A stretch of DNA of 11,776 nucleotides, from positions 1-11,776 of the forward strand of contig JACQFG010000162.1 in the NCBI GenBank assembly GCA_016200155.1. Direction: 5' to 3'. The first letter of the stretch is position 1, and each line of letters opens with the position of its first letter. Of the stretch, positions 1 to 6,441 are shown piece after piece. A program made the position numbers and the translations under genes. Below the pieces are notes generated by a model. That model was given only the letters and a program-made list of their open reading frames with translations, did not search any database and was not told where the DNA came from. The DNA comes from Planctomycetota bacterium. Its GTDB lineage: Bacteria; Planctomycetota; Planctomycetia; Gemmatales; Gemmataceae.

Positions 1-1
1 C

Positions 2-643
2 ATCGCGTCCTATGAGCTGGCGTATCGCATGCAATCGAGCGCCGAAGAAGCCGTCGATGTCAATCAGGAAACCGAGGAAACCAAGCGCCTCTACGGCTAC
101 GACAACCCGACGACGCAAGACTTCGCCCGCAAGTGCATGCTGGCGCGCCGGCTGGTCGAGCGCGGCGTCCGCTTCATCCAGATCTACTCCGGCGGCAATC
201 ACAACGACGAGAACTGGGACGCCCACGGCGACATGGTCTTCAACCACACGCGCCACGCCGGCCGAACCGACAAGCCGATCGCCGGCCTGATCAAGGACCT
301 GAAACGCCGCGGCCTGCTCGACGAAACCCTGATCGTCTGGGGCGGCGAGTTCGGCCGGCAACCCACGGCCGAGTACGCGACCGGCACCGGCCGCGATCAC
401 AACGCCTACGGCTTCACCATGTGGATGGCCGGCGGCGGCGTCAAAGGCGGCGTCAGCGTCGGCTCCACCGACGAGCTGGGCGCGGAAGCCGTCGAGCATC
501 GCTTCCACGTCAAGAACCTGCACGCCACTGTCCTCACGCTGATGGGCCTCGACCCGGACCGCCTGTCGTTCTTCTACGGCGGCCTCGATCAGAAGCTCGT
601 CGGCGTCGAGGGAGCGGAACCGATCCACCAGGCGATGGCGTGA
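2..643 (+). CDS. DUF1501 family protein, C-terminal part (5' end outside window)
   Basis: The reading frame is open from base 2 (I-A-S-Y-E-L-A-Y-R-M-Q) to TGA at 641-643, so the gene begins before the window and the first ATG at 29 is internal. DUF1501 proteins are abundant secreted planctomycete proteins with an alkaline-phosphatase/sulfatase-like fold, usually paired with DUF1549/DUF1553 cytochrome-type proteins; their substrate is not established. Visible family blocks are CMLARRLVERGVRF, the metal-site-like NWDAHGD, LIVWGGEFGR, GRDHN, MAGGGVKGG and the closing GLDPDRLSFFYGG...HQAMA. About 213 residues are present; complete members are usually 400-500. A second DUF1501 gene lies at 4934-6298 on the other strand, with an N-rather than D-rich segment after its DTHG motif, so the two look like distant paralogs rather than a recent duplication. 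Family assignment is firm; function is not. Confidence 0.93.
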   Translation: MASYELAYRMQSSAEEAVDVNQETEETKRLYGYDNPTTQDFARKCMLARRLVERGVRFIQIYSGGNHNDENWDAHGDMVFNHTRHAGRTDKPIAGLIKDLKRRGLLDETLIVWGGEFGRQPTAEYATGTGRDHNAYGFTMWMAGGGVKGGVSVGSTDELGAEAVEHRFHVKNLHATVLTLMGLDPDRLSFFYGGLDQKLVGVEGAEPIHQAMA

Positions 644-657
644 GCCTGTCGTTTTTT
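629..657 (+). terminator. Candidate rho-independent terminator overlapping the DUF1501 stop codon
   Basis: CAGGC (629-633) pairs with GCCTG (644-648) around a 10-base loop that contains the TGA stop, followed by TCG and a run of six T (652-657). The stem has only five pairs, so it is weak, but the T run directly after it is the classical arrangement. Confidence 0.35.
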
Positions 658-750
658 GGATTCTACATCGAAATTCGTTTGCCAACTGGCGTCCTGTTTG
701 ATAGCTTGTGGACGCTGGCACCACTGCCTCAGTCATTTTTCGGAGCCGCC

Positions 751-2079
751 ATGTCGGGATTTATCGCCTACTTGGAGCAACATCCCAACCTTTTCGTCGC
801 GCTGGGTGGCCTTGCCGCTATCTTGGGAGCTGGCGTCGGCTGCGTGATTCAGTACTTCGCGATGCGAGGACAACGGGATAAACTCGAGGTCGATTTGGCG
901 GAGTGCAAGAAACGAGAAGGTGCGCTCGAAGAAAAGGCACGCACTCTAGAGGCCCAATTGAGCCAATTCGGCGAAGAAAAGGTCCGAAATATTTCGACAA
1001 TCGAAAATATGCAGATAGATCATCAGACAAAAGTAACGCAACTGAACGAAGAAATCGAGCGATTTCAAGGTGAAGTGGAAACACGCGACCGCGCCATTAC
1101 CAGACAGAAAAACCTTGTCAACAAGATGATGCAGATTGAAGGCCAACTTTGGGAGAAAAAGGCGCTGAGCGGGCCTCCAAAATTTTGGCCGTTGCAGGAT
1201 CGAGGTATGCCGATTATTTCCGTTCTCAATCTCAAAGGAGGAGTCGGCAAGACGACCGTCACAGCTCACCTTGCTGCGGCGTTCTCAGCCAAGGGTTATC
1301 GTGTACTTGCCATTGACCTGGATTTGCAGGGGTCTCTATCGGGGATGTTCATATCTGCGTCGTTGATAAAGCAAAAATACGACGACAAACAGTTGCTACA
1401 ACATTTTTTGAATAGCTGCACACACAAGCGAAAAGTCAACCTGCTCGATTACGTTCACCAGCCAATCTTTGAGGGACAACAATCCGGTCTCGTAGCAACT
1501 TCGGATAAGTTGGCCTACGCAGAAATGAACCTGACGATGTCATGGCTGCTTCGAATTGCGAAGAAAGACACGCGTTTTCTCCTCCGGCGTGCATTGCATC
1601 AAAAGCGGATCGCGCGGCAATACGATATCGTTCTTTTGGACTGTCCACCGCTGATTAACACGTGCTGTGTTAATGCGCTCGCTGCAAGTGATTATGTGTT
1701 GGTCCCCACCATGCCCAGCAAGAAGTCGAGCGAGCGAGTTCCATACCTGCTCGAGGCCATTAGACGGTTTCATGTGCACGTTAACCCACATCTTCAAGTC
1801 GCCGGAATCCTGCTAAACCGCACTCTGCGAGCTCAGCTAACAGCGCCGGAAAGTACTATCTGGGAACAAGTATTGGCGCAGGCTAAGGATCGGATGGGAG
1901 CACCGGTCTACGGCTTCCATACAAAGATCAGGCAAAACCCTGAAGTACGGCAACTGGAATCCGAAAGCACGTTTCTTGAACCTGGTACCGAATTGTTCAA
2001 TACGTTCCGAAAACTATCGGAAGAACTGGAAGAGAGGATGCCGCGTGAATGTCGACGCCTTGCAAATTCACCTTACTAA
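751..2079 (+). CDS. ParA-family ATPase with N-terminal membrane segment and coiled coil
   Basis: The start ATG 751 is preceded by GGAG (742-745, spacing 5) and gives 442 aa. Residues about 13-36 form a hydrophobic, Gly/Ala/Leu-rich probable transmembrane helix followed by R-G-Q-R. Residues about 39-140 are Glu/Lys/Gln-rich with heptad-like spacing, a likely coiled coil. The ParA/MinD ATPase domain starts near residue 153. It shows the deviant Walker A KGGVGKTT (162-169, signature Lys K163-region plus catalytic K167), switch-like A-I-D-L-D-L-Q (D189, D191, Q193; family usually has D-x-D-P-Q) and Walker B LLDCPP (D297). ParA ATPases dimerise on ATP and position plasmids, chromosomes or protein cargo; a partner protein stimulates hydrolysis. 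Membrane-tethered coiled-coil ParA is unusual. A BY-kinase (Wzc-like) was considered, but no C-terminal Tyr cluster is present. Base composition is more A/T-rich than the flanking genes. The next gene overlaps by 35 bases. Domain call is firm; cargo unknown. Confidence 0.9.
   Translation: MSGFIAYLEQHPNLFVALGGLAAILGAGVGCVIQYFAMRGQRDKLEVDLAECKKREGALEEKARTLEAQLSQFGEEKVRNISTIENMQIDHQTKVTQLNEEIERFQGEVETRDRAITRQKNLVNKMMQIEGQLWEKKALSGPPKFWPLQDRGMPIISVLNLKGGVGKTTVTAHLAAAFSAKGYRVLAIDLDLQGSLSGMFISASLIKQKYDDKQLLQHFLNSCTHKRKVNLLDYVHQPIFEGQQSGLVATSDKLAYAEMNLTMSWLLRIAKKDTRFLLRRALHQKRIARQYDIVLLDCPPLINTCCVNALAASDYVLVPTMPSKKSSERVPYLLEAIRRFHVHVNPHLQVAGILLNRTLRAQLTAPESTIWEQVLAQAKDRMGAPVYGFHTKIRQNPEVRQLESESTFLEPGTELFNTFRKLSEELEERMPRECRRLANSPY
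1196..1209 (+). promoter_or_regulatory. Possible internal ribosome-binding site and start for a soluble ParA form
   Basis: AGGA (1196-1199) lies seven bases before an in-frame ATG at 1207-1209 (Met153 of the long protein). Translation from here would give a 290-aa protein opening M-P-I-I-S-V-L-N-L-K-G-G, which is how ordinary stand-alone ParA proteins begin. A short soluble isoform is inferred, not shown. Confidence 0.35.
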
Positions 2080-2509
2080 CCTGAGTCAACTCTTGCGAGG
2101 TGGCGGGGGCAAAGGCACGGCCAACGAACTCGACGAGTTTGTGCAATTGCTGCAACCATACCGCGATAAGAAACTTAAGGATTTGATTGGAACAATAAAG
2201 GACGCAGACGAAGTCCTTCGGGCCGCGCCACCCGCGCCCAAAAAAAGCAAAGCTGTTTCGGTCGACATCAGTAACATCTCCGCGCGAATTGTCGATCTTT
2301 ACCAGCGTGCTGGGCAGCCTAACATTACATCCCAGGAAATCATGGACACGTTCGCTGAACTTCAGTCGGTTAACCCTAACGGAAAGCAACTGGAATCAAT
2401 CGCCAAGCAAATTGGGGTGAAAGAGAAACTGAAAAAAGATGAACTCCTAAAGAAAATGCGTGAGACTGTGCTCGATCGAAAAGGCGCATCTGATCGTGCA
2501 TACGCATGA
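2045..2509 (+). CDS. Small helical protein, probable partner of the upstream ParA ATPase
   Basis: I do not recognise a named family. The GTG start at 2045 is chosen because AGAGAGG (2031-2037) sits seven bases upstream; a TTG at 1976 in the same frame has no comparable site. The 154-aa product has an N-terminal helical part (about 4-59, with L-L-Q-P-Y-R-D-K-K-L-K-D-L-I), an Ala/Pro/Lys linker (60-70), and a second helical part. Its C-terminal block G-K-Q-L-E-S-I-A-K-Q-I-G-V followed by L-K-K-D-E-L-L-K-K-M (about 113-138) resembles SAP/Rho-N-like helix-extended-helix folds that often bind nucleic acid; this likeness is by eye only. There is no signal peptide or membrane segment. The 35-base overlap with the ATPase gene implies coupled translation and an obligate pair, by analogy with ParA-ParB or McdA-McdB, where the small second gene regulates the ATPase or links it to cargo. 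Confidence 0.72.
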   Translation: MNVDALQIHLTNLSQLLRGGGGKGTANELDEFVQLLQPYRDKKLKDLIGTIKDADEVLRAAPPAPKKSKAVSVDISNISARIVDLYQRAGQPNITSQEIMDTFAELQSVNPNGKQLESIAKQIGVKEKLKKDELLKKMRETVLDRKGASDRAYA

Positions 2510-2702
2510 CCAGGAATCGTCGCTGAACCTACCGCTGCTGCGCTTGGCAGGCGTAAATTGGAGCTCCTTTGATACCGAAAATGCCAGATTCTCCGAATTG
2601 GGCACTAAACGGTCCCAGCTGGCATGGTCAATGCCCTGACTGTGGCGACGACATCGGCGAAGGCACGGAAGAATATGCCCAGCATATCATCGAGGGCTGT
2701 TC
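2510..2702 (+). other. Intergenic stretch with an open Cys-rich frame of uncertain status
   Basis: No confident gene lies between the ParA partner and the ceramidase-like gene. One frame is open from TTG 2569 (GGAG at 2560-2563, spacing 5) and reads C-P-D-C-G then C-S-C-F-C, a zinc-ribbon-like pattern with balanced composition. It runs without a stop into the ceramidase-like gene, where it turns into Arg/Ser/Pro-rich out-of-frame sequence. It could be a remnant of a small gene cut by the present junction, or chance. No convincing terminator for the ParA pair was seen. Confidence 0.25.
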
Positions 2703-4073
2703 TTGTTTTTGCAACGAAATCGAGACCGACTGCTCATCCTCGGGCTTGTGTTTTCCCTGTCGTGGACGCCGGTTTCGGCACAGGACGCCTCGTGGAAGGT
2801 CGGCCTCGCCGAAGCCAAAATCACCCCGGACATGCCGGTCGTGCTGTCCGGCTACGGCGGACGCACCAAGCCGTTCGAGAAGGTCGCGGCCGATCTCTTC
2901 GTCAAGGTCATGGTGCTCGAAGACGGCAACGGGCAGCGCGGCGTTATCGTCACCAGCGATCTGCTCGGCTTTCCGGCCGCCGTCGCCGAGCCGATCTGTG
3001 AACGCATCACGAAAAAGACCGGCATCAAGCGTGAGCAGATTCTGCTCAACTCCTCGCACACCCATGCGGGGCCGGCGATCAGCCTGCGCTCGGTGCCGAA
3101 GGACTCGCCCGGCGAAGCACAGCGAACCATCGAATACACCCGGCAATTGCAGGACAAGGTCGTCGAGGTCGTCGTCCAGGCAACGAAACGCATGGAACCG
3201 GCCACGCTCGCGCACGGCAGCGGCGTCATCCATTTCGCCATGAATCGCCGCGAGTTCACCACTGACCGCATCATCCTCGGCGTCAACCCGCGCGGCCTCG
3301 CGGATCGCAGCGTTCCCGTCCTGCGCATCGACGGCGCCGACGGGAAGGTGCGGGCCATCCTCTTCGGCGCCGCCACCCACGGCACGACGCTCGGCGCCGA
3401 CAACTATCAACTCTGCGGCGACTACGCCGGCTTCGCGCAAGCCTATGTGCAGGAGAAGCATCTCAAGGTGCAGGCGATGTTCATGCTCGGTTGTGCCGGC
3501 GATTCCAATCCGTATCCGCGCGGCACCATGGAAATGACGAAAACGCACGGCAAAACGCTCGGCGAGGAAGTGTGCCGGGTGCTGCAGACGAAGCTGCGCC
3601 CGGTGACGGGACCGCTACGGATCGCGTTTGCCAAGACGGAGCTGCCGTTGCAAACCTTGCCGCGCGAAAAGGTGGAGGCATTGGCCAAGGATAAACGTCA
3701 TCCGCAGAACTACGCCGCCGGGCAGATGCTGGCTGTCCTCGACAAGGGGGACAAACTGCCAACGCACTACGCTTGCCCGCTGACCGTTTGGCAGTTCGGC
3801 AAGGACCTGACGCTGGTCGGCATGTCGGGCGAGGTCGTCGTCGATTACGTGTCGCTTCTCGAAAAAACGCTCGGCCCCAACCAGCTTTGGATCGCCGGCT
3901 ATTGCAACGATGTATTCGGCTACCTCCCGTCGGCGCGCGTGTTGTCGGAAGGCGGCTACGAGACGCGCGGCCTGTACTCCGGCGGCATCGGCGTCTTCGA
4001 TCCGGCGGCCGAGCGCGTCGTCGTGGAAACTGTGCGCGACCTTGCCAAGAAGGCAGGGCGTCAGCTACCGTAG
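2703..4073 (+). CDS. Secreted neutral/alkaline ceramidase-like hydrolase, short form
   Basis: Related to neutral ceramidases (pfam04734), zinc amidases that split the N-acyl bond of ceramide. The 456-aa product has a signal peptide (residues 1 to about 26, R-L-L-I-L-G-L-V-F-S-L then V-S-A-Q-D), so it acts outside the cytoplasm. Zinc and catalytic positions of the family seem kept: N-S-S-H119-T-H121-A-G-P, A-T-H226-G-T-T, G-E377-V-V-V-D-Y and G-G-Y419-E. True neutral ceramidases are about 650 aa or longer with a C-terminal immunoglobulin-like domain, which is absent here; many planctomycete relatives are similarly short and their real substrate is unknown. The start is TTG 2703 with GAGGG at 2692-2696; a TTG six bases further on is an alternative. 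The stop TAG (4071-4073) lies within the left arm of the palindrome that separates this gene from the permease gene. Confidence 0.85.
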   Translation: MFLQRNRDRLLILGLVFSLSWTPVSAQDASWKVGLAEAKITPDMPVVLSGYGGRTKPFEKVAADLFVKVMVLEDGNGQRGVIVTSDLLGFPAAVAEPICERITKKTGIKREQILLNSSHTHAGPAISLRSVPKDSPGEAQRTIEYTRQLQDKVVEVVVQATKRMEPATLAHGSGVIHFAMNRREFTTDRIILGVNPRGLADRSVPVLRIDGADGKVRAILFGAATHGTTLGADNYQLCGDYAGFAQAYVQEKHLKVQAMFMLGCAGDSNPYPRGTMEMTKTHGKTLGEEVCRVLQTKLRPVTGPLRIAFAKTELPLQTLPREKVEALAKDKRHPQNYAAGQMLAVLDKGDKLPTHYACPLTVWQFGKDLTLVGMSGEVVVDYVSLLEKTLGPNQLWIAGYCNDVFGYLPSARVLSEGGYETRGLYSGGIGVFDPAAERVVVETVRDLAKKAGRQLP

Positions 4074-4124
4074 ACATCACGCTCCGCGTGATGAATCATC
4101 ACGCGGAGCGTGATGTCTACGGTA
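4066..4124. repeat. 59-base near-perfect palindrome built of four alternating octamers
   Basis: Arms 4066-4094 and 4096-4124 are perfect inverted copies of 29 bases around a single A at 4095. Each arm is itself an inverted repeat, so the core reads CATCACGC-tcc-GCGTGATG-aat-CATCACGC-gga-GCGTGATG. It can therefore form one long hairpin or two small ones. It contains the ceramidase-like stop codon and ends seven bases before the permease ATG at 4131. It may act as a terminator, an RNA-processing site or a dispersed repeat; there is no T run. Confidence 0.9.
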
Positions 4125-4130
4125 ACATTC

Positions 4131-4889
4131 ATGCTGCAACTCCTCGAAAGCCTCGGCCGATTCACGCACTTCGCGCTCCGCGCGTTGCCGGCCGCGCTGT
4201 TGGCCTGGCGACGGCCTGCGGAATTCGTGCGGCAGCTCTATCTGATCTGGCTCGGCGCGATCCCGCTTGGAGTGATCGCGGGGCTCGCCCTCGGTTTTAT
4301 CACCTGGATTCATCTGCACGGCGTTGTCGAGCCGCACCTGCGCGAGAAGGTGCCGGAGATCGTCGCGATCGCCATCGTGCTCGAATTCGCGCCGCTGGGG
4401 GCCGGCCTCATTCTCGCGGGACGCTCCGGGGCCAGCCTCGGCGCCGAGCTTGGCTCCATGAAGCAAGGCGAACAGATCGACGCCCTCGAAGTGCTCGGTT
4501 TATCCCCCATGACCCAGCTCGTCGGCCCGCGCGTGCTTGCGTGCATGATCACGCTGCCGCTCTTGACCATCCTCATGGCGTACATCGCGATCGGCTCGAG
4601 CTATCTCGCGGAATACCTGGGCGGCACCATGTCGTGGCCGCTCTACCGGACCTGCGTTCTGCGCGGCCTGACCGGGCCCAGCATCGGCATCGTCAAGATC
4701 ATTCTCTCCACGCTCAAGACCGTCGCCTTCGGCTATCTCGTCGCCGTCACGGGCTGCTACTTCGGCATGAACGCGACCGGCGGCACCGAAGGCGTCGGCC
4801 GAGCGGCGACGCGCGGCGTCGTGGCGTCGATCTTTCTGGTGCTGGTCGCGAATGTGTTTCTGGTGAAATTGATTGAGATGATCAGTTGA
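4131..4889 (+). CDS. mlaE: MlaE-type ABC transporter permease
   Basis: MlaE/YrbE (pfam02405) permeases form the inner-membrane channel of Mla-type lipid transporters, working with an ATPase (MlaF) and an MCE protein (MlaD) to move phospholipids between membranes. The 252-aa product has the family length and several membrane helices (around residues 38-62, 78-97, 135-158, 190-208 and 227-248). It carries the hallmark G-S-M-K-x-x-E-Q-I-D-A-L-E block (E114 onward), P-R-V-L-A, and the C-terminal K-T-V-A-F-G...G-C-Y-F-G-M-N...G-V-G-R-A-A-T. ATG 4131 is chosen because it clears the palindrome and gives the usual N-terminus, although it lacks a clear ribosome site; ATG 4113 has GGAG (4105-4108) only four bases before it, inside the palindrome. 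No mlaF or mlaD gene is adjacent: the next gene is convergent. The partners must be elsewhere. Confidence 0.92.
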   Translation: MLQLLESLGRFTHFALRALPAALLAWRRPAEFVRQLYLIWLGAIPLGVIAGLALGFITWIHLHGVVEPHLREKVPEIVAIAIVLEFAPLGAGLILAGRSGASLGAELGSMKQGEQIDALEVLGLSPMTQLVGPRVLACMITLPLLTILMAYIAIGSSYLAEYLGGTMSWPLYRTCVLRGLTGPSIGIVKIILSTLKTVAFGYLVAVTGCYFGMNATGGTEGVGRAATRGVVASIFLVLVANVFLVKLIEMIS

Positions 4890-4890
4890 G

Positions 4891-4930
4891 CGCTTGCGGC
4901 GTGGCAGTAGGTTTTGTTACGCCGCAAGCG
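4891..4930. terminator. Bidirectional hairpin terminator between convergent mlaE and DUF1501 genes
   Basis: CGCTTGCGGCGT (4891-4902) pairs perfectly with ACGCCGCAAGCG (4919-4930) across a 16-base loop. It begins one base after the mlaE stop and ends three bases before the DUF1501 stop, so one hairpin can serve both genes. It shares the CGCTTGCG/CGCAAGCG arms with the hairpins at 9845-9898 and 10823-10868. Confidence 0.75.
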
Positions 4931-4933
4931 GCA

Positions 4934-6298
4934 TTAACGAAGTATTCCCTCAATCACCGATCCCACGCTCAACGGCAACGGCCTATTGAGCGCGTCGCGC
5001 ACCTCGGCATGCGGATCGATGCCCAGCAAGTGAAACATCGTCGCCGACAGGTCTTCTGGCCGCACGCCGTCGCGCGATGGATACGCCCCGACGCGATCGC
5101 TGACGCCATGCACGTAGCCGCCCTTGACGCCGCCGCCCGCCATCAGGACCGTGTAGCATTGCGGCCAATGGTCGCGGCCGGCGATGTTGTTGATGCGCGG
5201 GCCTCGGCCGAACTCGCCGGCCCACACTACCAGCGTGTCGTCGAGCAAGCCGCGCAGGTGCAGGTCCTCGATCAGCGTCGGCAGCGTCTGGTCGGTGATC
5301 GGCAGCAGGTAGTCGTTCAGGATCGGATACATCGGCACGTTGTTGAATCCGTGCGTGTCCCAGCCGCCATCCACTTTCGATTGCCCGCCAATCGATTGCG
5401 CGAAGTAGACCGTGATGAACTTGACGCCGACCTCGACGAGCCGACGCGCCAGCAAACAGCCCTGCCCATACGTCGTTCGGCCATAGCGCTCGCGCATCGC
5501 GATCGGCTCGCTCGACAGGTCGAACGCCCTCCGAAACGATGGGCTCGTCAGCATCGTCAGGGCCCGGTTGTAGTGGGCGTCGATGCCGCGGGCGCGCGCG
5601 GAGATTTCGAGCAGCTCCGTCGAGCCGTCGATCAGACGCATCACCTCGCGGCGATCGTTGAGCCGTTGCGTCGTGATGCCTGCGGGCAGGCTCAGCTCCG
5701 GCAAGCGGAAGTCGTCCGAGTTCGGGTCCTGCTGGATGAAGAACGGATCGTACGTCTGCCCCAGAAAGCTCGCGTGCTGGCCCGGCGTGATCGAGCCGTC
5801 GGCGATGACGTGCGGATAGCTGACGAACGTCGGCGTCCCATTGGTCGAGGTCGCAAAGCGATCGACGACGCTGCCGTAGGCCGGGAACAGCTCGCGCGAA
5901 TCGCGCAGCCGTTGATCGTCGGTCGGCGGCGCGTAGCCGGTGAGGCTGTAGTAGCCGGCGGAGTTGTGATTGCGCATCTCATGGCGCACGCTGCGAATCA
6001 TCGTCACCTTGTCCATGAGCGGCGCCATCCTCGGCAGCATCTGGCAGATATCGATGCCGGGGGCGCTGGTGCGCATGGGCCGATAGATGCCGCGAAACTC
6101 CGGCGGCGCATCGGGCTTCATGTCGAAGGTGTCAAGGTGCGACGGCCCGCCATACTGATGCAGGAAGATGACCGACTTGGCCCGCGCCCGGCGATTCCCG
6201 GCGAGCCGAGCCGCGTAAGTGGCCGGGTTACGCGACGTCAAAGCGCCGAACAGGCCGGCGGCCCCGATTTGCAGCAGTTGGCGACGAGTCGGATGCAT
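4934..6298 (-). CDS. DUF1501 family protein with Tat-like leader
   Basis: The start at 6298 (M-H-P-T-R-R-Q-L-L) is supported by GGAG at 6305-6308, six bases upstream; an in-frame start seven codons earlier has no site. The 454-aa product opens with a twin-arginine leader (T-R-R-Q-L-L-Q followed by a hydrophobic A-A-G-L-F-G-A-L), so export of a folded, probably metal-bearing protein is expected. Family blocks in order are K-S-V-I-F-L-H-Q-Y-G-G-P-S-H-L-D-T-F-D, RNHNSAGYY, Y-G-Q-G-C-L-L-A-R-R-L-V-E-V-G-V-K, GGWDTHG, VVWAGEFGR, AGRDHW and MAGGGVKGG. DUF1501 is remote kin of alkaline phosphatases and sulfatases; its physiological substrate is unknown. The usual DUF1549/DUF1553 neighbour is absent: the gene upstream is an AbiEii-type protein 143 bases away. 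Its 5' leader carries a hairpin (6319-6375). Confidence 0.94.
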   Translation of the reverse strand: MHPTRRQLLQIGAAGLFGALTSRNPATYAARLAGNRRARAKSVIFLHQYGGPSHLDTFDMKPDAPPEFRGIYRPMRTSAPGIDICQMLPRMAPLMDKVTMIRSVRHEMRNHNSAGYYSLTGYAPPTDDQRLRDSRELFPAYGSVVDRFATSTNGTPTFVSYPHVIADGSITPGQHASFLGQTYDPFFIQQDPNSDDFRLPELSLPAGITTQRLNDRREVMRLIDGSTELLEISARARGIDAHYNRALTMLTSPSFRRAFDLSSEPIAMRERYGRTTYGQGCLLARRLVEVGVKFITVYFAQSIGGQSKVDGGWDTHGFNNVPMYPILNDYLLPITDQTLPTLIEDLHLRGLLDDTLVVWAGEFGRGPRINNIAGRDHWPQCYTVLMAGGGVKGGYVHGVSDRVGAYPSRDGVRPEDLSATMFHLLGIDPHAEVRDALNRPLPLSVGSVIEGILR

Positions 6299-6318
6299 TG
6301 TTGTCTCCGGCGGAAGCA

Positions 6319-6375
6319 AAGTTCATCCCATTCATCCACACACACACACCCAATTTGGGACGATGGGACGAACTT
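6319..6375 (-). promoter_or_regulatory. Hairpin with (CA)6 loop in the leader of the DUF1501 gene
   Basis: AAGTTCATCCCAT (6319-6331) and ATGGGACGAACTT (6363-6375) are inverted repeats with one mismatch. In minus-strand RNA that mismatch becomes a G-U pair, giving an unbroken 13-pair stem; in plus-strand RNA it is an A-C mismatch. The 31-base loop contains (CA)6 at 6337-6348. The stem ends about ten bases upstream of the DUF1501 ribosome site. It could be an attenuator, or a terminator for the AbiEii-type gene upstream, though no T run follows. Confidence 0.5.
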
Positions 6376-6441
6376 TTCAACTTCAAAACTCATCCTACGA
6401 TGGTGAAACGCGGTCGGCCAACGGACCTTGACAAGCCCCGA

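Noticed and set aside
133..750. N-terminal extension of the ParA frame back to 133
   Set aside because: The frame is open but lies out of frame over the DUF1501 gene and is Arg/Pro-rich shadow sequence; ATG 751 has a good ribosome site and begins the membrane segment.
751..2079. BY-kinase (Wzc/CpsD-like) interpretation of the membrane-coiled-coil-ATPase protein
   Set aside because: The Walker A is classical ParA, there is only one N-terminal membrane helix rather than two flanking a Wzz domain, and there is no C-terminal tyrosine cluster.
2628..3548. Open frame of 306 codons on the minus strand
   Set aside because: Antisense to the ceramidase-like gene; composition is Arg/Ala/Asp-rich, as expected from a high-GC shadow, with no family motif.
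6331..6350. CRISPR-like or transposon-end repeat at the CA tract
   Set aside because: It is a simple dinucleotide run in a hairpin loop, with no spaced repeats, no transposase and no target duplication seen.
4886..6406. Open frame of 506 codons on the plus strand
   Set aside because: Exact antisense of the DUF1501 gene, rich in Arg, Ala, Gln and His; the minus frame has all family motifs and a ribosome site.
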